Shown here: piece by piece, positions 1-4,376 of the stretch | How the letters are laid out: every line of letters begins with the position of its first letter | How positions within the stretch are numbered: position 1 is the stretch's first letter | DNA from: Cytophagales bacterium | GTDB taxonomy: Bacteria > Bacteroidota > Bacteroidia > Cytophagales > Cyclobacteriaceae | Length of the DNA: 6,636 bases | NCBI GenBank assembly: GCA_027317105.1 | Contig: DAHVFH010000217.1 | Span: forward strand, 1-6,636 | Reading direction: 5' to 3' | The notes under the pieces: generated by a model | What the model was told of the DNA's origin: nothing | Seen by the model: the letters and a program-made list of their open reading frames with translations, nothing else | Databases searched by the model: none | Translations under genes and position numbers: made by a program

Positions 1-1
1 G

Positions 2-85
2 GATATCCTCTCCCGCATTCCTTCACATCCTGTTAATAAACTCCACGAACTACTCCCCAACAACTGGGTGCCACCTGCAAAGTAA
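2..85 (+). CDS. IS66-family transposase (TnpC), C-terminal fragment, cut by window edge
   Basis: Only the last 27 residues are present, reading DILSRIPSHPVNKLHELLPN followed by NWVPPAK and a stop. The pattern of a short helix (D-x-L-x-R-[IL]-P), a P-[IV]-N-x-[LI] turn, then L-[LP]-P-x-x-W is typical of the small C-terminal element that closes IS66 transposases (the IS66 C-term domain). The DDE catalytic core would lie upstream, outside the window. The position agrees: the stop sits about 40 bases inside a GTAA-type terminal repeat, as expected for the last gene of an IS66 element. The fragment is too short for subfamily placement, but combined with the inverted repeat the assignment is good. 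Confidence 0.75.
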   Translation, partial: DILSRIPSHPVNKLHELLPNNWVPPAK

Positions 86-120
86 ATCCCGAATAAGAAA
101 TTTCTCGGATAAAAAGTAAT

Positions 121-141
121 TGTACTTCACCGTTCGCTTAC
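121..141 (-). repeat. IS66-type right terminal inverted repeat
   Basis: Read on the minus strand from base 141 inward, the sequence is GTAAGCGAACGGTGAAGTAC. It begins with the GTAA and the GTAAGCG...GGTGAA pattern known for IS66-family ends. The matching left repeat is outside the window, so the exact inner limit is a guess. Confidence 0.7.
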
Positions 142-149
142 GATCAAAT
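142..149. other. Predicted 8-bp target-site duplication (GATCAAAT)
   Basis: IS66 elements duplicate 8 bp of target. The eight bases immediately outside the right terminal repeat are GATCAAAT, so the same octamer is predicted next to the left end of the element, upstream of this window. Only one copy is visible here, so this is inference. Confidence 0.45.
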
Positions 150-324
150 GACATTGGGTGAACGACAATACACGAACTACAGAGAGATAAAAGATGCACT
201 CGAAAATAAAATTAAAAAGGACGCGATTGACATTAAGTACACAACTAGGTTTACAAGGACTATGTTTCTAATCGGTGGACTCGCCTTGTTATTATTAATT
301 ATAGGATTAAAGTTTCAAAAATAA
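148..324 (+). CDS. Small single-pass membrane protein, probably truncated or displaced by the IS66 insertion
   Basis: From the ATG at 148 the frame encodes 58 residues. An amphipathic, charged N-terminal half (residues about 5-33, rich in K, D, E and R) is followed by a strongly hydrophobic segment, MFLIGGLALLLLIIGL (about residues 38-53), and a short polar tail, QK. It resembles a tail-anchored or single-pass small membrane protein with its N-terminus probably in the cytoplasm. I do not recognise the family. The frame stays open upstream of the ATG, through the IS terminal repeat, to a stop at 94-96. The ATG itself straddles the predicted target duplication. So this may be a complete small gene that lost its promoter, or the C-terminal remnant of a longer protein whose first part lies beyond the insertion sequence. 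It sits just before attC-like site A, so it would be the cargo of the preceding cassette. Confidence 0.45.
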   Translation: MTLGERQYTNYREIKDALENKIKKDAIDIKYTTRFTRTMFLIGGLALLLLIIGLKFQK

Positions 325-344
325 TGTCAGACAAGAAAAACTAC

Positions 345-475
345 CGCCAACATCATGTTTATTACATGCTGGGGTGAGTAGTAGATTCAAAGTTTTGTTT
401 TCTTAATTTTGTTTTGTGCCGGGGACTAGAACGCTTTTCAAAATCCCAGCACGCAATAAACACAGGGCGTTGGCA
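345..475 (+). repeat. attC-like recombination site A (imperfect inverted repeat, 131 bp)
   Basis: The outer boxes are CGCCAAC (345-351) and GTTGGCA (469-475). Inside them, ATCA and CAGGGC form an unpaired spacer. Then the arm TGTTTATTACATGCTGGG (356-373) pairs with CCCAGCACGCAATAAACA (445-462) except for two A/G differences. The centre, 374-444, is AT-rich and variable. This R/spacer/L/variable-loop plan is that of integron attC sites. The AAC and GTT cores are kept, but the flanking bases do not follow the canonical RYYYAAC/GTTRRRY consensus. Orientation, with GTT at the 3' side of the preceding + strand gene, is as expected. The site is nearly identical to site C and different in sequence from site B. 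Exchange would fall between G469 and T470. Confidence 0.7.
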
Positions 476-583
476 ACAAGCTGAAAAAAATCGAACTAAA
501 ATTGAAATGAACGAAAACGACAGAATAAAACAAGTAATTGTGACTGAAAAAAGAAGAATCAAAAACTAAAAAAAATCACGACA

Positions 584-1000
584 ATGAACAAAATATTTGA
601 CACCTACCGACCAGACGGATTTGGAACTGTAAATGGATATTTATTCGCTGAAAATCCAAAAGAACTGATTGATTTTCTTAAAAAAGCATTCTATGCAGAA
701 GAAATCAATCGCTCGACAAATCCAAAAAATGGAGATATAGCCAATGTTATTCTTAAAATTGGAACTTCCTGTTTTATGATTAGCCAAGCAAGAGGACAAT
801 TTTTAAATATGCGAACGGCATTTTATTTATATGTTGATAATGTAGAAGAAATGCACAAAAGAGCTGTCGAAAACGGAGCTAAAGTTGAATTTGAACCAGC
901 AGATATGGATTATGAAGATAGACAGTCGGGAATAATCGACCCGAGCGGAAATTATTGGTGGATTTCAAAAAGACTTGTAGAAAAAGGCTACAATGAATAA
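584..1000 (+). CDS. VOC-superfamily (glyoxalase/bleomycin-resistance, PhnB-like) protein
   Basis: This is a 138-residue single-domain protein of the vicinal oxygen chelate fold, two beta-alpha-beta-beta-beta modules. The first module starts at GYLFAENPKELIDFLKKAF (residues 18-36), the usual 'Y-L-x-x-x-[DN]-x-x-x-A-[IL]-x-F-[YL]-x-x-A-F' signature. DIANVILKIGTSCFMISQA follows (51-69). The second module has YLYVDNVEEMHKRAVENGA (81-99), then EPADMDYEDRQSGIIDPSGN (104-123), the PhnB-like 'P-x-D-x-x-[WY]-x-[DE]-R-x-x-x-[IL]-x-D-P-x-G' motif, and YWWIS. Members bind a metal and act on small molecules or confer resistance by sequestration or modification. Here the His often found in the GHAEIRIGD-like strand is replaced (Ala-Asn at 53-54), so metal binding or catalysis may be altered. 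The substrate is unknown. The start ATG at 584 has an A-rich upstream region and no Shine-Dalgarno motif. It is the sole cargo of cassette 1. Confidence 0.85.
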   Translation: MNKIFDTYRPDGFGTVNGYLFAENPKELIDFLKKAFYAEEINRSTNPKNGDIANVILKIGTSCFMISQARGQFLNMRTAFYLYVDNVEEMHKRAVENGAKVEFEPADMDYEDRQSGIIDPSGNYWWISKRLVEKGYNE

Positions 1001-1033
1001 TAGATTTAAACCAAGTAGAACGGAAAAGCCAGT

Positions 1034-1165
1034 TGCCAACACCGTGTATAATTCATTGCTAGTGCGAGCTTACTTACGAAAATCCTCGCGGATTTTCTAT
1101 CTGGTTTGTATTTGCTAAATTAGTTGCTTAAACACGCAACGAAATCATACACAAGCACGTTGTGC
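1034..1165 (+). repeat. attC-like recombination site B (imperfect inverted repeat, 132 bp)
   Basis: It has the same plan as sites A and C but a different sequence. The outer boxes are TGCCAAC (1034-1040) and GTTGTGC (1159-1165), and the unpaired spacer is ACC against AAGCAC. The inner arm GTGTATAATTCATTGC (1044-1059) pairs with GCAACGAAATCATACAC (1136-1152), with one bulged base and A/G mismatches; a GTG/CAC pair extends it. The central loop carries its own perfect hairpin (see the feature at 1078). A T-run (CTTTTTTAG, 1171-1179) follows a few bases after the site, so the folded site might also weaken readthrough transcription. Confidence 0.7.
1078..1097 (+). repeat. Perfect 8-bp hairpin inside the loop of site B
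   Basis: GAAAATCC (1078-1085) and GGATTTTC (1090-1097) are perfect inverted repeats separated by TCGC. They lie in the variable central part of site B and would form the tip of its single-stranded fold. No T-run follows, so a terminator role is unlikely. Confidence 0.6.
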
Positions 1166-1235
1166 GTCAGCTTTTTTAGAAAAATTCCGCTTCGAATTGA
1201 CGAAAAAATGAGTTTCTATAATTGGAAACTATTAC

Positions 1236-1243
1236 TAACTTTG
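1236..1243 (+). promoter_or_regulatory. Candidate Bacteroidota -7 promoter box (TAACTTTG) for the toxin-antitoxin operon
   Basis: TAACTTTG matches all fixed positions of the Bacteroidota -7 element TAnnTTTG. It sits 24 bases before the toxin ATG, giving a predicted transcript start near 1250. The -33 region is only weak (GTTTCT around 1212-1217), so the assignment rests mainly on the -7 box and its position in the short leader of cassette 2. Confidence 0.45.
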
Positions 1244-1267
1244 CCTCGTTGACACAATACAGGTTTA

Positions 1268-1609
1268 ATGAGATATTTTGACACAAGATTTTTAGACGAG
1301 GCAGACGAGTTTATAGCCTCTTTAAAACCTAAAACTGTTAAGAAAATATTATACAACATTGACTTAGCTGAGCAGACAAATGACCCAAGACTTTTTAAAA
1401 AGCTAAAGAAAGAGATTTGGGAATTCAGGACTAAGTACGAGGGACTTCAGGTCAGACTTTTAGCATTTTGGGACAAGACAAACAACGAGGAAACTCTGGT
1501 AATCGCGACTCATGGATTTATTAAAAAAGTTGACAAGGTCCCAGAGAACGAAATTGACAGAGCAGTGAGAATTAGAGAGCAGTATTTCAGGACGAAAGCG
1601 AAAAATTAA
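1268..1609 (+). CDS. higB: RelE/ParE-superfamily toxin, HigB/phage Gp49-like
   Basis: The protein has 113 residues, the usual size of HigB/Gp49-like ribosome-dependent mRNA interferases. An N-terminal helical hairpin (residues about 7-35) leads into FKKLKKEIWEFRTKYEGLQV (43-62), the 'L-x-[DE]-x-[IL]-[WY]-E-[FL]-R' strand of this family. RLLAFWDK (63-70) and THGFIKKVDKVPENEIDRA (81-99) follow, matching the conserved 'H-G-F-x-K-K-x-x-K-x-P-x-x-E-I-x-x-A' C-terminal signature. The basic residues R54, R63, H82, K86 and K87 are the likely RNA or ribosome contacts. As a family these toxins cleave mRNA during translation and stop growth when the antitoxin is lost. The gene comes first in the pair, 6 bases ahead of the antitoxin, which is the HigBA order. 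The TAACTTTG box upstream is its likely promoter. The coding sequence is intact. Confidence 0.88.
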   Translation: MRYFDTRFLDEADEFIASLKPKTVKKILYNIDLAEQTNDPRLFKKLKKEIWEFRTKYEGLQVRLLAFWDKTNNEETLVIATHGFIKKVDKVPENEIDRAVRIREQYFRTKAKN

Positions 1610-1615
1610 AACTTT

Positions 1616-1939
1616 ATGGCAAAGAAAATGAAAGTGCACACACTTGCCGGCATGAAAGACAAATACATTGGCAAAGTTGGCAGCAAGGAGAGAGACGACT
1701 ATGAATATGAACTTCGTATGGACGTTCTTGGAAAAATGATAAAGGCGGCAAGACAAGAACGCAATTTGACGCAAGAGGAATTGGGAAAATTAGTTGGTGT
1801 ACAAAAGGCGCAAATATCAAAACTTGAGAGCAGTACGAACAGCGCGACAATTGACACAGTACTTCGAGTCTTCAAGGCTTTAAAGGCTGACATAAACTTC
1901 AATGTAAAAATAGAGGACAGTTTTGTTAGACTAGCCTGA
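1616..1939 (+). CDS. higA: XRE-family helix-turn-helix antitoxin, HigA-like
   Basis: This 107-residue protein is the partner of the preceding toxin. Residues 1-37 form a charged extension (KERDDYEYELRMD, 24-36) typical of Gp49-type antitoxins. Residues 38-92 are a Cro/C1-type HTH. Its core LTQEELGKLVGVQKAQISKL (51-70) has the expected Q-E-E-L-[GA] first helix and the QISKLE recognition helix. IDTVLRVFKALKADINF (79-95) is the closing helix that includes dimer contacts. As in the family, it should neutralise the toxin and repress the operon by binding near the promoter at 1236. The ATG follows the toxin stop by 6 bases, which implies one transcript and coupled translation. It ends 15 bases before site C and is intact. 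Confidence 0.88.
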   Translation: MAKKMKVHTLAGMKDKYIGKVGSKERDDYEYELRMDVLGKMIKAARQERNLTQEELGKLVGVQKAQISKLESSTNSATIDTVLRVFKALKADINFNVKIEDSFVRLA

Positions 1940-1954
1940 TTCAAAAAGCCGAAC

Positions 1955-2085
1955 GCACAACATCGTGTTTATTACATGCTGGGGTGAGCAGTTGATTTAA
2001 AGTTTTATTTTATTAATTTCGTTATGTGCCGGGGACAAGAACGCTTTTCAAAATCCCAGCACGCAATAAACACAGGGCGTTGCTG
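1955..2085 (+). repeat. attC-like recombination site C (131 bp, sister of site A)
   Basis: The outer boxes are GCACAAC (1955-1961) and GTTGCTG (2079-2085). Between them the sequence aligns without gaps to site A at a constant offset of 1610 bases. From 1958 to 2082 it differs at 9 of 125 positions, and the last 42 bases (2041-2082) are identical to site A. The inner stem bases are unchanged; eight of the nine differences fall between the two stem arms and the ninth (A355/G1965) is in the unpaired spacer. The outermost bases differ from A, as expected if the outer box belongs to the cassette rather than to the repeat family. Confidence 0.7.
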
Positions 2086-2355
2086 GCAATGCGGCCGGAC
2101 AGAGTTGACTTCGCACAATCGGACATCTAAAAAGTTTTTGACAAGACGGACATTTTAATAATAGACACTGAAATTTTAAATATATTGGAATAACACACGG
2201 ACAAATTATTAAAAAATGACCCGACCCCTCGCATTTTTAAAATTTCCCCAACGCGCATTGCACACATTTGCAAGCCGCGCATTCCAACCCGCAAACCCAA
2301 GCTTGCAAAAGAGTGCAATTCCCGCCCACGCAGCAACACCAAACAAAAATTGGTC
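2086..2355 (+). promoter_or_regulatory. Long non-coding leader of the chaperone operon, with a C-rich segment
   Basis: The 416 bases between the antitoxin stop and the first chaperone gene hold site C and this leader. No convincing gene is present. Its first half is AT-rich. Bases 2221-2340 switch to a C-rich strand: I count 47 C against 18 G in 120 bases, in a region that is otherwise AT-rich and roughly balanced. The segment contains a 19-base inverted repeat (separate entry). The start codon at 2356 is preceded by A-rich sequence without a Shine-Dalgarno motif. No perfect TAnnTTTG box is visible. The nearest is TATATTGG at 2181-2188, with one mismatch, which is expected by chance in this length. 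Confidence 0.4.
2257..2319 (+). repeat. 19-base imperfect inverted repeat in the chaperone-operon leader
   Basis: The arm ATTGCACACATTTGCAAGC (2257-2275) and the arm GCTTGCAAAAGAGTGCAAT (2301-2319) are complementary at 17 of 19 positions around a 25-base loop. No T-run follows, so it is not an ordinary terminator. It lies 36 bases before the chaperone start codon, where it could be an RNA structure controlling translation, a protein-binding operator, or a further recombination hairpin. Confidence 0.6.
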
Positions 2356-3957
2356 ATGGATTTCATAAACCCACTCGACATATTAGAATTAAACGGTCGA
2401 GATGCAATCTCTATAGACAACAATGAGATAAAGAAAGCTAAGAAACGATTAATTGCAGACATTGAGCTATCAGAAGAAGGCCACTACAACTACAAAGGCC
2501 AATCTATTACCAAGTCAGACTGCGAAAGAGTTATCAACGATTTAGATATTCCTGAGAAAAAAGAATTTTATAGTTACTTGTCAACAAATAAAGCGCTGAA
2601 TGAATACTTAGCTTCCGGTGATGAAAAAATATTTAATCACTTTCACCAAGACAGTATTTTCAAACTGCAAGAATTCGTAACGTTTATTAGCCCTTACTTT
2701 ACCAGCAGATTTGAAAAGAGTTTATTTCAAGCCTTCAGCTCTCAGGACACTGAACAACTAATTCTAATCTTAAGGACACAAATATTAATCAGTAAATCCG
2801 ACATTAATAATGCATTCCGACCAATTTCAAATGAAATAGAAAGTCGAATAAAAGAAATTGACGAAATCAAAGAGGAAATCAAGGAAGGCGAAAGTCGATA
2901 TGATGAAGATGATATAGATGAAGTAATAGGAATAATTGAAGATAATTTTCCGGCTGATGTACTGAACCTGCTACCCGTATACTTTCAAAGTCAGATTAAT
3001 AAAATTGCAACCAGTATTAACTATTTGGGGCTTGCCATCTGGAATGAGTTTTCAGTTGCAGAGGTGCCAATGAAATTAGTTGAACACCTACTAAAACTAA
3101 ATATTGAAAGTGTATCTAAACCGACTTATGAAAAGAATTATTCGATTTATAAGGAGAAATGCTTAGAAGAAATTGAGATTGAGAAAAATGCACCGATACT
3201 TAAAAGATATGCTCACATTCTTGTTGAATCCAGAAAATTAAATGAAGCAGTTGACAACAAGACCACTTTGCCAAAAGACGCAGCAAGAAAAATAAATGCA
3301 TTAATTGACGTAAACGACATAAATAATCTCGAATCGTTCGCTAATGAAATTAGAGAGCAAATAACGTTCTCTGTAAGAGGTTTAGCAGTATCATCTTGGA
3401 ATGTACATAATGATATTAACTCCGCACTAAGCCTAATTGACACAGCAATCAATATTCGTAACTCTCCGGAAACAAGAAAAAAAATAGCTCAAGATAAAGA
3501 TGAACTAAAAAAGTTGGAGATTAAGTACAAAGATTTGTTTCATTGCTGGTTCTGTGGTACTAACGAACCAAATAAAGCTTCAGCTTTCACATTCACAATG
3601 TACAAAGAAACAAATAGGACGTACTTTCCTAGAAGAGTACAATATTCATCATTGAATATTACTATATCGAGGTGCCCGCAATGCAAAGAAATTCATGGGA
3701 AAGGCTCCACCAATTATTGGCTAGTTTGGTTTGCAGGTGTAGGAATCGGTGCGTTTATTGGAAATCTAGCAGATGAACATTATATTATTGGTGGGATAAT
3801 CGGGCTGATAATCGGACACTTTATTGGTAATAGTATGGAGTCAGGTGAATCCCAAAAGAAAGGAATAAAATCCCTAGCCACATCTTCACTATCAGAGCAT
3901 ACAGTAGTGAGTGAACAAGTGAAGCAAGGCTGGCAATTCAGTGAACCAACTGCTTAA
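2356..3957 (+). CDS. Membrane-anchored J-domain-like, zinc-binding cochaperone candidate
   Basis: I chose the ATG at 2356, giving 533 residues; a TTG at 2350 is in frame but weaker. The N-terminus, FINPLDILELN (3-13) then NNEIKKAKKRLIADIEL (22-38), resembles helices I and II of a J-domain ('N-P-[LY]-[ED]-I-L-x-[LV]' and 'E-I-K-K-A-[YK]-[RK]-x-L'). The HPD tripeptide that should follow is missing. Residues about 50-390 are helical, with a very acidic coiled-coil-like stretch near 162-200. Next come CWFC (397-400) and CPQC (440-443), a likely four-cysteine zinc site. Two glycine-rich hydrophobic segments (about 454-471 and 476-492, with GVGIGAFIGN and GGIIGLIIGHFIGN) form a glycine-zipper hairpin for the membrane. 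The tail is polar. It is first in a three-gene operon with GrpE-like and Hsp70 genes, which is the main reason to call it a cochaperone. The J-like reading is inference; the zinc site and membrane hairpin are plain in the sequence. Confidence 0.6.
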   Translation: MDFINPLDILELNGRDAISIDNNEIKKAKKRLIADIELSEEGHYNYKGQSITKSDCERVINDLDIPEKKEFYSYLSTNKALNEYLASGDEKIFNHFHQDSIFKLQEFVTFISPYFTSRFEKSLFQAFSSQDTEQLILILRTQILISKSDINNAFRPISNEIESRIKEIDEIKEEIKEGESRYDEDDIDEVIGIIEDNFPADVLNLLPVYFQSQINKIATSINYLGLAIWNEFSVAEVPMKLVEHLLKLNIESVSKPTYEKNYSIYKEKCLEEIEIEKNAPILKRYAHILVESRKLNEAVDNKTTLPKDAARKINALIDVNDINNLESFANEIREQITFSVRGLAVSSWNVHNDINSALSLIDTAINIRNSPETRKKIAQDKDELKKLEIKYKDLFHCWFCGTNEPNKASAFTFTMYKETNRTYFPRRVQYSSLNITISRCPQCKEIHGKGSTNYWLVWFAGVGIGAFIGNLADEHYIIGGIIGLIIGHFIGNSMESGESQKKGIKSLATSSLSEHTVVSEQVKQGWQFSEPTA

Positions 3958-3967
3958 AGAAAAAAAG

Positions 3968-4366
3968 ATGCAAGAATTCAGTAAAGTTTTAGTCAAAGTA
4001 CCTCAGGCTTATCTCGACCTTGTGAATCAAATCTTTGAGATTGAGAGAAAAGTTTCTCAAATCAAGGAAGATAATTCCATTGTACGAAATATTAATAAGT
4101 TGAAAGACTTGATGGAAAGCGAATTGTTTACGGTGAGAGGAAATGAATCAACAATTGGATTAACCTATCATAATCCAATTGGAGAAAATTACAGCGATAC
4201 TCGCACTGACTGTGAAGCAAGCATTGCTGGGACTAACACTGAAAATCTAGTGATTGTTGAGGTCATTAAGCCGATTGTTTTTTATACTTATTCGGAGTCA
4301 GGAAAGGTTCTAAAAAATATAGCTCAAAAAGCAGTAGTGATAGTTAAATCAAAAGACAATCTTTAA
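3968..4366 (+). CDS. Small GrpE-like putative nucleotide exchange factor
   Basis: I placed the start at ATG 3968, 10 bases after the previous stop and behind an A-rich run. A GTG at 3941 would overlap the upstream gene. The product has 132 residues. Residues 1-50 are helical and charged, with a coiled-coil pattern (LVNQIFEIERKVSQIKED, 18-35). Residues 63-128 look like the beta domain of GrpE. IGLTYHNPIGENYSDTRTDC (63-82) matches the 'G-[VL]-x-x-x-x-P-x-G-x-x-[FY]-[DS]' strand-turn, EASIAG corresponds to the 'H-E-A-[VM]' region, and LVIVEVIKPIVFY (94-106) then SGKVL and KAVVIV (121-126) match GrpE's 'V-x-x-V-x-x-x-G-Y-x-x-x-x-x-x-L-R-x-A-x-V-x-V'. GrpE proteins dimerise by the long helix and release ADP from Hsp70. 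The protein is shorter than typical GrpE (about 180-200 residues), and its place directly before an Hsp70 gene supports the reading. The similarity is by eye and moderate. Confidence 0.6.
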   Translation: MQEFSKVLVKVPQAYLDLVNQIFEIERKVSQIKEDNSIVRNINKLKDLMESELFTVRGNESTIGLTYHNPIGENYSDTRTDCEASIAGTNTENLVIVEVIKPIVFYTYSESGKVLKNIAQKAVVIVKSKDNL

Positions 4367-4376
4367 TCTGTTAGCA

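Larger units (their letters stand above)
1..141 (+). mobile_element. Right end of an IS66-family insertion sequence
   Basis: The first 141 bases fit the 3' end of an IS66-family element. They hold the last codons of a transposase (stop at 83-85), a 40-base spacer, then a terminal repeat whose outermost bases are TTAC, which read inward as GTAA. IS66 elements characteristically begin GTAA and make 8-bp target duplications. The left end, the accessory ORFs and most of the transposase lie outside the window. Seen: the ORF tail and the repeat. Known: the family hallmarks. Inferred: that 141 is the exact element boundary. Confidence 0.75.
470..1159 (+). mobile_element. Gene cassette 1 (VOC-family cargo), 690 bp
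   Basis: Boundaries are placed by the integron rule that strand exchange occurs between G and TT of the GTT box, so the cassette runs from T470 to G1159 and carries site B at its 3' end. Strong support comes from its own ends. The nine bases GTTGGCAAC at 469-477 are the exact reverse complement of GTTGCCAAC at 1032-1040, the outer arm of the site that closes this cassette. In a circular cassette these two stretches would face each other and pair. The 5' leader, 478-583, is A-rich and holds no convincing gene or promoter. Confidence 0.6.
1160..2079 (+). mobile_element. Gene cassette 2 (toxin-antitoxin cargo), 920 bp
   Basis: The cassette runs from T1160 to G2079 by the G/TT exchange rule and carries site C at its 3' end. 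Its left-end bases GTTGTGCGT (1159-1167) are the exact reverse complement of ACGCACAAC (1953-1961), the outer arm of its own closing site, as in cassette 1. It holds a complete two-gene toxin-antitoxin operon and a candidate promoter. That fits the known habit of toxin-antitoxin cassettes in sedentary integrons, which carry their own promoters and stabilise arrays. Confidence 0.6.

Noticed and set aside
119..169. Imperfect inverted repeat between the IS66 end (119-131) and the sequence just outside it (157-169).
   Set aside because: It crosses the predicted element boundary and is imperfect. Chance or insertion-site similarity is simpler than a functional hairpin.
404..411. TAATTTTG inside site A matches the -7 promoter pattern TAnnTTTG.
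   Set aside because: There is no -33 partner, it lies in an AT-rich loop, and the equivalent bases in site C (TAATTTCG) do not keep it.
362..562. A 66-codon minus-strand frame covering site A and the cassette 1 leader.
   Set aside because: It runs through the recombination site and its hydrophobicity comes from A-runs read in reverse. Site C, the sister copy, does not preserve it as a gene.
507..569. A 20-codon + strand ORF (ATG 507, stop 567) just upstream of the VOC gene, whose frame stays open back through site A to 378.
   Set aside because: It is very short, low in complexity and lysine-rich, and AT-rich sequence gives such frames by chance. No start signal or family resemblance is visible.
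1460..1944. Several minus-strand frames opposite the toxin and antitoxin genes.
   Set aside because: The + strand genes have clear family signatures and operon spacing; the antisense frames have none.
2331..2337. CAGCAAC, the exact reverse complement of the site C right box GTTGCTG, as a possible closing site of a tiny gene-free cassette.
   Set aside because: The match stops at seven bases, only three beyond the invariant core. The preceding bases do not continue it, and no matching stem is found in the coding sequence that follows.
2127..2462. A 111-codon minus-strand frame over the C-rich leader and the start of the J-like gene.
   Set aside because: It overlaps a well-supported + strand gene, shows no domain, and its composition follows the strand bias of the leader.
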